Source: Pseudomonadota bacterium
GTDB lineage: Bacteria; Pseudomonadota; Gammaproteobacteria; Arenicellales; UBA868
Reading direction: 5' to 3'
DNA length: 44,474 nt
Assembly: GCA_018672825.1 (NCBI GenBank)
Contig: JABHUE010000032.1
Location: 1 to 44,474 of the forward strand
Of the stretch, positions 30,644 to 39,291 are shown one piece after another. The position numbers and the translations under genes were made by a program. Each line of letters begins with the position of its first letter. Position 1 is the first letter of the stretch. Below the pieces are notes generated by a model, which saw nothing but the letters and a program-made list of their open reading frames with translations, was not told the origin of the DNA and ran no database searches.

Positions 30644-31474
30644 TTAATGCTTGAGCAATGAATTCAAAAAATCGGCTACCCGACTGGCAAAAGCAGCATC
30701 TTGCCAATAAGCAAGATGAGATGCCGGGGTTGCGCCACTCACCAACCCGCCAACATTGATCTCCTCATCATGGCTCACGACTTTCGCATAAGCGGCGTTA
30801 ATCGGTTTTAAAGGCCAGGCAAGGAGATCATCCGGATCAAAAAAATTGAGCCATTGCGCATGTTGCTTAAACCGGGCAGGGAGTCGCGACGGTGGAAACT
30901 GGATAGGAACCACATCAAGACAGGCGAATGTGAAAAGAGGAATATTGCAGCCAAAAGTCACTAATCCCGACAGCCAATTCATCCGCTCAAAAGCGGAAAG
31001 TCTCTGATTTGGCCGTCTTTGGGCGTCCCAGATGTAATTCGACAAAATATGGCCGCCAAACGAATGAGCAAGCCCGACCAACGGGACGGGCCGCGCACCC
31101 AGTTGTTGCTTATATAAGTCTGTTAGCGCTTGGGAAATCCTCGCATGAACTCGACGATAGGTGATGTTTTCTTCTCCGCCGCGTCTTCTACCCGAAGGCA
31201 GTTGGCGGTAACTCGCAGCGTCTCCCAGTGCGCTCAGTAGAAACGATCGCGTTCGTTTTGCCCTGAGCTCATTGGAATCGAAAGCAGACTGAAGATAGGC
31301 GTCTTGCGCAGGACTTAGGATATCGTCCCAAAAAATAGTCTGCCAAGCGACAGACTCCGGGTCGCGCCCAAGACGCTTCAATTGGGCACTGACCCCCTCT
31401 TTTAACTCGTCAGCAAAGTTTTCGTCCTGCCGACCGATCCCGTGAATCACTAATACCGCGAGCTCTTTTTTCAT
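30644..31474 (-). CDS. Alpha/beta-hydrolase-like hypothetical protein
   Basis: About 276 residues. It begins LAVLVIHGIGRQDENFADEL, an oxyanion-type HGIG segment, and has a nucleophile elbow AHSFGGHILSNYIW with serine in HSFGG. VTFGCNIPLFTF and NFFDPDDLLAWPL follow, where the aspartates may complete the triad, and late histidines are in VSHDEE and SHLAYW. No signal peptide. The specific substrate is unknown. Longer in-frame starts up to 31540 exist; the ATG at 31474 begins just before the first strand. Confidence 0.65.
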   Translation of the reverse strand: MKKELAVLVIHGIGRQDENFADELKEGVSAQLKRLGRDPESVAWQTIFWDDILSPAQDAYLQSAFDSNELRAKRTRSFLLSALGDAASYRQLPSGRRRGGEENITYRRVHARISQALTDLYKQQLGARPVPLVGLAHSFGGHILSNYIWDAQRRPNQRLSAFERMNWLSGLVTFGCNIPLFTFACLDVVPIQFPPSRLPARFKQHAQWLNFFDPDDLLAWPLKPINAAYAKVVSHDEEINVGGLVSGATPASHLAYWQDAAFASRVADFLNSLLKH

Positions 31475-31585
31475 TTTTTTAAACGTCTCTTGAGAAGCTT
31501 CCGATTCTGAATACAAATACAACCCTGCACATGATGACATCTACAGCTAAAATCGTAATCTCTGATTTCACTATCACCCCAGCCC

Positions 31586-33100
31586 TTGAACCATAACCTT
31601 TACTCTCTACTGCAACAGCGTTTCCCGCAAGATCCGAACGCACTATGGATCGAGACCCCCGGGGGTCAAAAATGGACTTACACCGATGTTGACATCATGA
31701 GCGCCCGATATGCCGGCGCGCTTCGATCGCTTGATGTCACCCAAGGGGATCGGGTGCTTGTTCAGGTTGATAAATCCCCTCACGCGCTGCTCTTATACCT
31801 AGCGACGTTACGTATTGGGGCTATTTTCGTTCCGCTGAATACCGCCTACACACCAACCGAAGTGGCCTATTTTTTAGGTGACGCTCGCCCTCGCCTATTC
31901 GTCGCTCGCCCTGAAACAGAAGATGATCTTTGCCAGATCGCCCATGATGCCGGCGCCACCCTTCTGACTTTTGACACAGAGGGTGAAGGTTCCCTCGCTG
32001 ATGCGATGACAAATGCAGAACCTGTTGAGGAAATCGCTAGCACTGATGCCAACGATATCGCTTCCATTATCTATACCTCGGGCACTACTGGCCGATCCAA
32101 GGGGGCAATGCTGAGCCACGATAATCTGGCCAGCAATGCGCTGACCTTAATCGACCTATGGGGATTTCGTGAAACTGATGTGTTGCTACACGCGCTGCCG
32201 ATTTACCACGTTCACGGATTATTCGTTGCCGTTCATTGCGCGATGCTGTGTGGAATATCGATGCGCTTTCTCGAGCGCTTTGATCCGGACGAAGTCATGC
32301 GACAGCTGCCCGCGATTACGGTCATGATGGGCGTACCCACGTTTTACACCCGGCTTCTGCAAACTTCGGATTTCAATCAAGGCAATTGCGAACGCGTGCG
32401 TTTATTTATCAGTGGATCAGCGCCGTTGCTAGAACAAACTTGGCAAGCCTTCTTTGGGCAAACTGGTCAGAGAATTCTTGAACGCTATGGCATGTCGGAA
32501 GCGATCATGATCGCATCGAACCCCCTGGAGGGCGAGCGAGTTCCGGGAACGGTCGGTTATGCGCTTCCCAACGTCACGATCCGAATCTGCGATAACCAAA
32601 ATCAACCTGTTGCAGCCGGCGAAACGGGCGTGCTTCAAATGCAAGGTCCCAACGTGTTTAAAGGCTACTGGCAAATGCCGGAAAAAACGGCCCGTGAATT
32701 CACAGACGATGGTTTTTTTATTTCGGGCGACATGGCCAAAATGGATGAGCACGGGCGTATCCAGATCGTCGGTCGTGAAAAAGATCTCGTGATCAGCGGC
32801 GGGCTCAACATCTATCCGAAAGAAATCGAAGAGGCCATTGATGCGCTGGACGGCGTAAGCGAAACCGCGATCATCGGCGTACCGCATGCCGATCTCGGCG
32901 AGGGATTAGTGGCCGTCATCTGTCCAAAGGCAGGCTTCGAAATTAAACCCGAGGCCATGATCACAACGCTCAAGTCGCGATTGGCGGGATTCAAAGTACC
33001 GCGCAAAATTTTTACTGTGGATCGTTTACCGCGAAACGCAATGGGGAAAGTTCAAAAAAACGTGCTTCGAGAACAATTCGCAGACGCTTTTGATCCCTGA
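31586..33100 (+). CDS. matB: Malonyl-CoA synthetase-like acyl-CoA ligase
   Basis: A 504-residue AMP-forming ligase. P-loop IIYTSGTTGRSKGAMLSH, then HALPIYHVHGLFVAVHCAML and FDPDEVMRQLPAITVMMGVPTFYTRLL, which are characteristic of malonate-CoA ligase MatB; ERYGMSEAIM, SGDMAKMDEHGRI, GREKDLVISGGLNIYPKEIE and PRNAMGKVQKN complete the family motifs. It would form malonyl-CoA from malonate, ATP and CoA. The start is a TTG. It stands alone on the plus strand, converging with the MazG-like gene. Confidence 0.82.
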   Translation: MNHNLYSLLQQRFPQDPNALWIETPGGQKWTYTDVDIMSARYAGALRSLDVTQGDRVLVQVDKSPHALLLYLATLRIGAIFVPLNTAYTPTEVAYFLGDARPRLFVARPETEDDLCQIAHDAGATLLTFDTEGEGSLADAMTNAEPVEEIASTDANDIASIIYTSGTTGRSKGAMLSHDNLASNALTLIDLWGFRETDVLLHALPIYHVHGLFVAVHCAMLCGISMRFLERFDPDEVMRQLPAITVMMGVPTFYTRLLQTSDFNQGNCERVRLFISGSAPLLEQTWQAFFGQTGQRILERYGMSEAIMIASNPLEGERVPGTVGYALPNVTIRICDNQNQPVAAGETGVLQMQGPNVFKGYWQMPEKTAREFTDDGFFISGDMAKMDEHGRIQIVGREKDLVISGGLNIYPKEIEEAIDALDGVSETAIIGVPHADLGEGLVAVICPKAGFEIKPEAMITTLKSRLAGFKVPRKIFTVDRLPRNAMGKVQKNVLREQFADAFDP

Positions 33101-33110
33101 AAGCAATTCA

Positions 33111-33473
33111 TTACAGCTCGGTATATTTTTTTGCAATCCCGCGAGACTTTTCAACAGGATATTTCTGTTTATTAATCTCAAGTTTCTCCCATGCGGCCTG
33201 CTCCAGATCAATCTCAAGTCGGGAAGCAAGCCGGACCAGATAGATCAACACATCGGCAAGCTCCTCGGACACGGCCTGGCGCTTTTGGGGCGGCAGATCG
33301 AAGCTCTGCTGCTCGCTCAGCCACTGGAAATGTTCCACGAGCTCTGCGGCTTCAACCATCAGCGCCATGGACAGATTTTTCGGAGAGTGGAATGGCTCCC
33401 AATCGCGGGCCGCGGCAAAATCATTGACCGCTGCAGAAAGCACTCGAATAAATTCTGGAGTTTCGTCCGCCAT
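33111..33473 (-). CDS. MazG-like nucleotide pyrophosphohydrolase
   Basis: A 120-residue all-alpha NTP pyrophosphatase of the MazG/RS21-C6 (dCTPase-like) group. The EExxE metal motif is visible as VEAAELVEHFQW and the second EExxD motif as SEELADVLIYL. KNLSMALMVEAAELVE is family-typical. It probably removes non-canonical dNTPs. The ATG directly follows the creatininase-family stop codon, so translation is coupled. Confidence 0.88.
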   Translation of the reverse strand: MADETPEFIRVLSAAVNDFAAARDWEPFHSPKNLSMALMVEAAELVEHFQWLSEQQSFDLPPQKRQAVSEELADVLIYLVRLASRLEIDLEQAAWEKLEINKQKYPVEKSRGIAKKYTEL

Positions 33474-34226
33474 TTAGCGTTCGGTGTTTGTCTGAATGAA
33501 AAGATTAAAATCCTCGAGCGTGTCACCCACGGCCGCCTCAAGTATTCGCCGGCCATGCTCAATGCTCGCCAACCCGGGATTCGACCCGATCCGGCCATCC
33601 GGAAACTGCCGGCGGTAATCGGCCGCGTCCCGAATGGCGCCCTTCGGAGCGAGCTCTGGACTCAGGGCGACGTCTTTTACCGCCTCTGGATACGCATACC
33701 AGCTTAGCGACACCTCCGAAGGCGTCGCATGACTCCCTTCGGCATCGCCATAGAGTTCATCTGAAAGTCTGTTAACCCGAGGTCCCAAGTACCAATTGCG
33801 AAGACGTAGACACGGCGGTGGCGCCTCACTTCCCGCGAAACTGGATATCGACCAAATCTCTGAGAAGGCAGCCGTCACGGTCGCGACATTGCCGCCATGG
33901 CCATTCAAAAAATAGATGTGCGTAAAGCCTTGACCGGTGAGGGATTCAACCACATCCCTAACGACGGCAAGCAATGTAGACGGTCGAAAAGCAATGGAGC
34001 CGGGGAACCCGAGATGGTGTTGTGCCATGCCCACGGCCAGAGTGGGGCCAATGAGCACCTCAATTTTTTCCTCAAGTTCATATGCAATTGCGGTTGGGCA
34101 GATTGCATCCGTACCAATGAGTCCATTGGGTCCGTGCTGCTCCGTGGATCCAATTGGAATAATAATCGACGAGGAGGTCTTAAGATAATTTTCGACTTCT
34201 GGCCAAGCCGCCAATTGCAAGCGCAT
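33474..34226 (-). CDS. Creatininase family protein
   Basis: A 250-residue metal-dependent amidohydrolase of the creatininase family. Metal ligands appear in order: GSTEQHGP, GTDAICP, the GMAQHHLGFPGSIAFRP loop, FLNGHGGN, and a late GSHATPSEVSLSW. Members open cyclic amides or act in flavin and mycofactocin pathways; the true substrate here is unknown. It lies 26 bp after the ThDP enzyme gene and abuts the MazG-like gene. Confidence 0.88.
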   Translation of the reverse strand: MRLQLAAWPEVENYLKTSSSIIIPIGSTEQHGPNGLIGTDAICPTAIAYELEEKIEVLIGPTLAVGMAQHHLGFPGSIAFRPSTLLAVVRDVVESLTGQGFTHIYFLNGHGGNVATVTAAFSEIWSISSFAGSEAPPPCLRLRNWYLGPRVNRLSDELYGDAEGSHATPSEVSLSWYAYPEAVKDVALSPELAPKGAIRDAADYRRQFPDGRIGSNPGLASIEHGRRILEAAVGDTLEDFNLFIQTNTER

Positions 34227-34252
34227 GAATTCTCCTTACGACAGTAATGGCG

Positions 34253-35926
34253 TTAGTGTGGACGGTTTCGCAGTTCAGTGATCGTTGCGGTATGCGAAAT
34301 AGCTTCAGCTCCGGTCACGATTTCGATAAGCGTGCTGCCCGGTTCAGATAATGCGTTCTCGAGCGCTGATGAAAACGCTTCGGTCTGGGTGACCCGCGCT
34401 GAAGCGAGGCCATGCGCTGCGGCCAACGCGCAGAAATCGGGATTTTGCAGCGCTGTATTGCTGACTCGCCCGGGATAATGAACTTCCTGATGCATCCGGA
34501 TCGTCCCCAGCATGGCATTATTGACGACAATAATGATGACTGAAAGTTCTTGCTGCGACACCGTCGCGAGCTCCTGACTCGTCATCTGGACATCACCATC
34601 TCCCACCACCGCCACCACCTGCCGGTTTGGATAGGCAAGCGACGCCGCAATTGCGGCCGGCAATCCATAACCCATTGAGCCACTTGTCGGTGCGAGTTGT
34701 CGACGCTCACCGACAAATCTGAAAAATCGATGCAACCATCCCGTATTGTTACCGGCGCCATTAGTCACAATCGCATCCTCGGCGAGCGTCCGATCCAACT
34801 CGACCATCACCGCGGAAAGATCGAGTTCGCCCTGCACGGTTTCAGGTTTTATCCATTTCAGGTAACTGTGACGCAAACTCTGAGTCGTTTCCGCCCAAGG
34901 CAACGTCTCGGGAGTTGGCAACTGGGAAAGCGATCGCGCAAATTCCGGTGCAGACACCGCGATCGCAAGCTCAGGGTAATACACCCGGCCCAATTCCTCT
35001 GGACTCTGAAAGATATGAATGAGTTTTTGTGCCGGCAGCGGAGGCTGCAAACGGCTGTAGCCTTTCGTTGTCATTTCGCCCAGACGAATACCGAGGGCGA
35101 TAACCAGGTCCGAGGCTTGAAGGGCTCCCTCAAGCCCGGGGTTCATGCCAATGCCCACATCACCAACGTAATGCTCGTCCCCGTGATCGAAAACATCATG
35201 GTACCGCCAGGCAGCAGCGACCGGCAGTTTCCAATGGCGGGAGAATTGATGCAGAGCGGCACGGGCTTCTGGGTCCCAGTTTCGACCCCCGGCGATAAGC
35301 AAAGGTCGTTTTGACTCGCCCACCATCTTTGAAAAAGCGATCAGGTCTTTGCTTGATGGCTCACTGTTGAGTGAACGACGCATCGGCACATCCGGAACCA
35401 CTGCGAGATCGCGAAGTACGTCCTCCGGTAGAACCACGACAACCGGCCCCCTACGCCCGTTGCAGGCCGTATGAAAAGCGCGACTCATCACTTCCGGCAA
35501 CCGCGCAGCGTCATAAACCTGCTCAACGTGCTTGGCGATCGAGCCGTAGAACTGGACGTAATCGATTTCCTGAAATGCTTCTCGAAACAGCGCATCGGTC
35601 GCGACCTGACCAATCAACAATACCAGTGGCGTGGAGTCCTGTGCCGCGACATGAATGCCCGACGCTGCATTTGTGGCGCCAGGGCCTCGGGTGACGAAAC
35701 AAACGCCGGGTTCTCCTGTTAGCTTTGCCATGGCCTCAGCCATCATCGCTGCACCACCTTCCTGCCGACAAACCACGGTATGAATGTCTGACGCATGACC
35801 CAACGCGTCAAGTGCCGCCAGAAAACTCTCGCCGGGTACGCAGAAAACGTGTCGAACTTTCTGAATGGAAAGCGCGTCGACCAGAATTTCGCCGCCGCTT
35901 CGCGTCGGCAAATTTTTAGAGGTCAC
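34253..35926 (-). CDS. Thiamine-diphosphate-dependent enzyme, acetolactate-synthase-like
   Basis: A 557-residue ThDP enzyme with the three-domain layout of acetolactate synthase and relatives. The catalytic glutamate is in CVPGESFLAALD (E33), FVTRGPGATNAASG follows, a middle domain has PLLIAGGRNW, and the ThDP motif is GDGDVQMTS...NNAMLG. No small regulatory subunit is nearby, so it may not be a biosynthetic acetolactate synthase; oxoacid decarboxylation or sulfoacetaldehyde-type chemistry are alternatives. The GTG start lies one base after the phaR stop codon. Confidence 0.83.
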   Translation of the reverse strand: MTSKNLPTRSGGEILVDALSIQKVRHVFCVPGESFLAALDALGHASDIHTVVCRQEGGAAMMAEAMAKLTGEPGVCFVTRGPGATNAASGIHVAAQDSTPLVLLIGQVATDALFREAFQEIDYVQFYGSIAKHVEQVYDAARLPEVMSRAFHTACNGRRGPVVVVLPEDVLRDLAVVPDVPMRRSLNSEPSSKDLIAFSKMVGESKRPLLIAGGRNWDPEARAALHQFSRHWKLPVAAAWRYHDVFDHGDEHYVGDVGIGMNPGLEGALQASDLVIALGIRLGEMTTKGYSRLQPPLPAQKLIHIFQSPEELGRVYYPELAIAVSAPEFARSLSQLPTPETLPWAETTQSLRHSYLKWIKPETVQGELDLSAVMVELDRTLAEDAIVTNGAGNNTGWLHRFFRFVGERRQLAPTSGSMGYGLPAAIAASLAYPNRQVVAVVGDGDVQMTSQELATVSQQELSVIIIVVNNAMLGTIRMHQEVHYPGRVSNTALQNPDFCALAAAHGLASARVTQTEAFSSALENALSEPGSTLIEIVTGAEAISHTATITELRNRPH

Positions 35927-35927
35927 C

Positions 35928-36431
35928 CTATTCTTTGGTCGGCTTTTTGCCGGCCTTGCCAGAGGGCTTGGAAGATGTCCCAGAATCGTCGCTCGTGAAT
36001 CCCGTGGAGCGCAAAAAATTCTTCTGCGCGTCCTGCCAGACCTCTAGATTACGTTTGGCCATTTCAGACATAACGCCAACTGATGACTGACCCAGAAATT
36101 CTGCAAATCGATCTTGATACGCCTGTTGCTGCTCAACGAAAAGCGAGAGACTACGATCAAGGTAATCAGTGAACATCTTCTGAGTCGTACCACCATAAAA
36201 GCGAATCAGATTCGTCAGAATTTCGGTGGTAAACAGCGGTTGGCCGCCATTTTCCTGCTCGTTAATAATCTGCAACAAAACCGAACGCGTGATGTCATCG
36301 CCGCTAGCGACATCAACGACACCGAATTCTTCGCCATCAACAATAAGCTGGCGAAGATCCGAAACCGTGATGTAACGGCTGACCTCGGTATCGTAAAGGC
36401 GTCGGTTGGGATACTTCTTGATGGTTCGCAT
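35928..36431 (-). CDS. phaR: Polyhydroxyalkanoate synthesis repressor PhaR
   Basis: A 167-residue regulator. The N-terminal PHA accumulation DNA-binding domain is clear: IKKYPNRRLYDTEVSRYITVSDLRQLI, followed by the PHB-binding region ITRSVLLQIINEQENGG. The C-terminus is basic (SSKPSGKAGKKPTKE). PhaR represses phasin and its own gene and leaves DNA when PHA granules form. A matching operator (36453-36468) lies 21 bp upstream of the start, consistent with autoregulation. It follows phaB after 72 bp. Confidence 0.95.
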   Translation of the reverse strand: MRTIKKYPNRRLYDTEVSRYITVSDLRQLIVDGEEFGVVDVASGDDITRSVLLQIINEQENGGQPLFTTEILTNLIRFYGGTTQKMFTDYLDRSLSLFVEQQQAYQDRFAEFLGQSSVGVMSEMAKRNLEVWQDAQKNFLRSTGFTSDDSGTSSKPSGKAGKKPTKE

Positions 36432-36452
36432 ACTACGTGTCCAGACCCGTGA

Positions 36453-36468
36453 TTGTGCACCGCAATAA
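36453..36468. promoter_or_regulatory. PhaR-like operator upstream of phaR
   Basis: TTGTGCACCGCAATAA, matching the pattern TTGTGC-N2-TGCAACAA seen in the sites before phaE-phaC with few changes. It lies between the phaB stop and the phaR start, where an autoregulatory site is expected. CATGCACAAAA at 36476-36486 may be an extra half site. Confidence 0.5.
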
Positions 36469-36503
36469 TACTACCATGCACAAAACCGGTGTAACCAGAA
36501 CCC

Positions 36504-37226
36504 TTAGTACATATGCTGGCCACCGTTGATCGACAGCGTTGAGCCCGTAACGAAAGTTGCTTCATCGGCGACCAAAAACATCACCGCACGTGCGATGTCA
36601 CTCGCATAGCCCAGACGACCGACGGGGATTGTCGCGATAATCTTTTCAAGCACTTTTTCTGGCACCGCACGAACCATGTCAGTATCCACGTAGCCCGGTG
36701 CAATAGCATTCACGGTAATCCCCTTTGCGGCGCCCTCCAGAGCGAGCGCTTTCGTAAAACCGTGGATACCCGACTTTGCCGCGGCATAGTTGACCTGTCC
36801 GTATTGGCCTGCCTGACCATTTACTGAGCCAATATTAACGATCCGACCGAAGTTCCGCTCGCGCATACCTGAGATCACCGCATGACTCATGTTGTAGCAA
36901 GAAGACAAGTTGGTTTGCAGCACCGCGTTCCACTGATTGAAATCCATCCGGTGTAGCGTGCCGTCTCGGGTGATTCCCGCATTATTGACTAAAATCCCGA
37001 TCGCGCCCAGATCGCTCTCGATACGAGATACGTTCTCGGCACATTGATCAAAATCAGCCACATCAAACCGATAAACGTCAATACCGGTCTCAGCGTTAAA
37101 GGCACTCGCTTTCTCTTCGTTTCCCGCATAAGCTGCGGCAACGCGGTGACCCGATTCACTTAATGCGATTGAAATCGCAGCGCCAATTCCCCGCGTTCCG
37201 CCCGTGACGATTGCAGTATGAGGCAT
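36504..37226 (-). CDS. phaB: Acetoacetyl-CoA reductase PhaB
   Basis: A 240-residue SDR. The glycine motif is TGGTRGIG, NNAGITRDGTLHRM follows, the catalytic residues are in NIGSVNGQAGQYGQVNYAAAKSG (serine, Y and K), and the C-terminus has TVNAIAPGYVDTDMV. These are PhaB features; it reduces acetoacetyl-CoA to (R)-3-hydroxybutyryl-CoA with NADPH, the second step of PHB synthesis. It follows phaA by 51 bp in the same direction. Confidence 0.95.
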   Translation of the reverse strand: MPHTAIVTGGTRGIGAAISIALSESGHRVAAAYAGNEEKASAFNAETGIDVYRFDVADFDQCAENVSRIESDLGAIGILVNNAGITRDGTLHRMDFNQWNAVLQTNLSSCYNMSHAVISGMRERNFGRIVNIGSVNGQAGQYGQVNYAAAKSGIHGFTKALALEGAAKGITVNAIAPGYVDTDMVRAVPEKVLEKIIATIPVGRLGYASDIARAVMFLVADEATFVTGSTLSINGGQHMY

Positions 37227-37277
37227 CTAAAACTCCTTAAATAATTGTAAATTTTTTGACTATCGGTACAGTCAGAC

Positions 37278-38462
37278 TCAAGCGCGCTCAACGCACATTG
37301 CAACACCCATACCGCCACCGATACATAATGTCGCGAGGCCTCGACGTAGATCACGCCGCGTCATTTCATAAAGCAGCGTGGTTAAAACCCGTGCACCGGA
37401 TGCCCCGATCGGGTGACCGAGTGCTATAGCGCCGCCGTTCACATTAACGATGTCCGGACTCCACTTCATTTCCTGGTTGACGGCACAAGCCTGCGCCGAA
37501 AAGGCTTCGTTCGCTTCTACCAAATCCAGATCATCGATGGTCCAGCCTGCTTTTGCCAACGCAGCTTGGCTGGCTGGAATCGGGCCCGTTCCCATAATGC
37601 TCGGATCGACACCGGCGGTTGCCCATGACACGATTCGGGCCATCGGTGTAATGCCACGTGCTTCCGCAGCACTCGCCGACATCAGTAAGGTTGCCGCTGC
37701 ACCATCGTTGATACCGGACGCGTTGCCCGCAGTCACTGTGCCTTCTTTAGCAAAAGCCGGCCGGAGCCCTGATAGCGTGTCGACGGTGGTTCCATGACGT
37801 GGATGCTCATCGGTATCCACCCGAACGTCCGCTTTACGCCCTTTCACCACAACTGGCGTGATTTCGGCTACAAAACGATCCGCTTTTTGAGCGGCCTCGG
37901 CCTTCTGTTGAGAAGCAGCAGCAAAGGCATCCTGAGCCTCTCTTGAAATGTTGAATTGTTTGGCGACATTTTCTGCCGTGTTGCCCATGTGATAACCATG
38001 AAATGCATCCCAAAGGCCGTCAATCAACATGCTGTCAATCATTTCCAGCGACCCCAGTTTTTGACCGTTGCGCAAGTTAGCGCAATGCGGTGCCTGAGTC
38101 ATGCTTTCTTGGCCACCGGCGATCACGACATCGGCATCACCATTACGAATAGATTGAAAACCCAGCGCCACGGCTCGAAGTCCCGATCCGCAGAGTTGAT
38201 TAATCACCATTGCCGTGCGCTCAACGGGAATACCGGCTCCGATAGCAGCCTGTCGGGCAGGATTTTGTCCGGCACCTGCGGTCAGGATCTGCCCCATGAT
38301 GACTTCTGTTACATCCTCTGGCGCCACATTGGCACGATCAAGTACTGCGCTGATCACGGTGCGACCGAGTTCACTTGCAGGCAGTGAGCCGAGTGAACCA
38401 TTAAAAGCGCCAACCGGGGTTCGGACAGCACTGGCAATTACGACATCAGTTGGGTTTTTCAT
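37278..38462 (-). CDS. phaA: Acetyl-CoA acetyltransferase (beta-ketothiolase) PhaA
   Basis: A 394-residue biosynthetic thiolase. The nucleophile is C91 in INQLCGSGLRAV, NEAFSAQA precedes the histidine motif GGAIALGHPIGASGAR, and the second cysteine is in LCIGGGMG. It condenses two acetyl-CoA to acetoacetyl-CoA, the first step of PHB synthesis. First gene of the phaA-phaB-phaR-ThDP-creatininase-mazG run on the minus strand. Confidence 0.96.
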   Translation of the reverse strand: MKNPTDVVIASAVRTPVGAFNGSLGSLPASELGRTVISAVLDRANVAPEDVTEVIMGQILTAGAGQNPARQAAIGAGIPVERTAMVINQLCGSGLRAVALGFQSIRNGDADVVIAGGQESMTQAPHCANLRNGQKLGSLEMIDSMLIDGLWDAFHGYHMGNTAENVAKQFNISREAQDAFAAASQQKAEAAQKADRFVAEITPVVVKGRKADVRVDTDEHPRHGTTVDTLSGLRPAFAKEGTVTAGNASGINDGAAATLLMSASAAEARGITPMARIVSWATAGVDPSIMGTGPIPASQAALAKAGWTIDDLDLVEANEAFSAQACAVNQEMKWSPDIVNVNGGAIALGHPIGASGARVLTTLLYEMTRRDLRRGLATLCIGGGMGVAMCVERA

Positions 38463-38593
38463 ATTGTTAAATTCCTAGTGGTGGAAAAACCAGTTGCCAC
38501 CATTTTATTAAGCTCTTCTCAAGAGTCTTTATTATCTATCCGATTTTTTCTGAAATAATTCGAAAAAGTGCCAAGCAATCGTTTTAACGGAAA

Positions 38594-38625
38594 CAGGGAA
38601 GAGCAGCTTTCACTGATCTTCCCTG
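38594..38625 (-). terminator. Terminator-like hairpin after the phasin gene
   Basis: CAGGGAAGA (38594-38602) pairs with TCTTCCCTG (38617-38625) in a perfect 9-bp stem with a 14-nt loop; on the minus strand TTTCCGTT follows. It lies 49 bp past the phasin stop codon and separates the phasin transcript from phaA. The short T run makes it a moderate terminator. Confidence 0.6.
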
Positions 38626-38673
38626 CTTTTAACTTTTCGTCGCGTCTCAAAGACGCTTGAACTCGCGAAACGT

Positions 38674-39045
38674 TCAGGACTTTTTGGCTTTTGCCTTTGC
38701 CACGCCGCCAAAGTCCGCGGTTGATTTTTTCAAAAGCGCTTGTGCTTCATCAGCATAACTCTGACCAATTTCCATCAAAGCACCCGAGTCTTTAGCCATC
38801 TTCTGAACCAAGTTACGCGTGAGTTCCGGCTGCCTCTCAAAATAGGTCCGGGCTGTTTGCATATCCTTAATTTCGAGAACATCGCGGGCATTGCTAAGCA
38901 TGGTGTCGGCGTAGATCCGTGCGGAGTTCATCTGCAGTTCAATCATCTTTTCCATGTTTTTAATTACTAACTGACCCGCGTCGCTCGCGGCGCCCGAAGC
39001 GGCCTTAATAGCGGTCTGATACGTTTCGTTCATATTTTCTTTCAT
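38674..39045 (-). CDS. Phasin family protein
   Basis: A 123-residue mainly helical amphipathic protein with the phasin pattern: AIKAASGAASDAGQLVIKNMEKMIELQMNSARIYADTMLSNARDVLEIKDMQTARTYFERQ in the core and a lysine-rich end (KAKAKKS). Phasins coat PHA granules. AGGATGA precedes the ATG at 39045. It is divergent from phaE-phaC and shares with them the region containing two PhaR-like sites, the expected targets of PhaR. Confidence 0.88.
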   Translation of the reverse strand: MKENMNETYQTAIKAASGAASDAGQLVIKNMEKMIELQMNSARIYADTMLSNARDVLEIKDMQTARTYFERQPELTRNLVQKMAKDSGALMEIGQSYADEAQALLKKSTADFGGVAKAKAKKS

Positions 39046-39291
39046 TTTCTCATCCTAAAATCGACTGTGCGTGATAGATTCTTAAATTTGTTGCAGCGCA
39101 CAATAACAGGTTTAATGGTGCATTGCAACAATAAATAGAATAATTTTAAAATCTATTAAAAACAGTACTTTAAATAAAAAATATTCCAAACTAAATTTTT
39201 TTTCTGTTAATTGATCCTGAATGCATCGCACCACATTTCTAGATTTTAGTCCAGATTTCCACGATACAACCGGGTGATCTAGAATTCTGCT
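39046..39291. promoter_or_regulatory. Divergent phasin / phaEC control region with two PhaR-like sites
   Basis: A 246-bp gap. Site 1 is TTGTTGCAGCGCACAA (39088-39103) and site 2 is TGGTGCATTGCAACAA (39116-39131); site 1 read on the other strand matches site 2 at 13 of 16 positions, and the two point toward each other. A weaker third likeness lies near 39220-39234. The placement just upstream of the phasin gene fits repression by PhaR. An A/T-rich stretch at 39140-39210 could hold the phaEC promoter. Confidence 0.6.
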
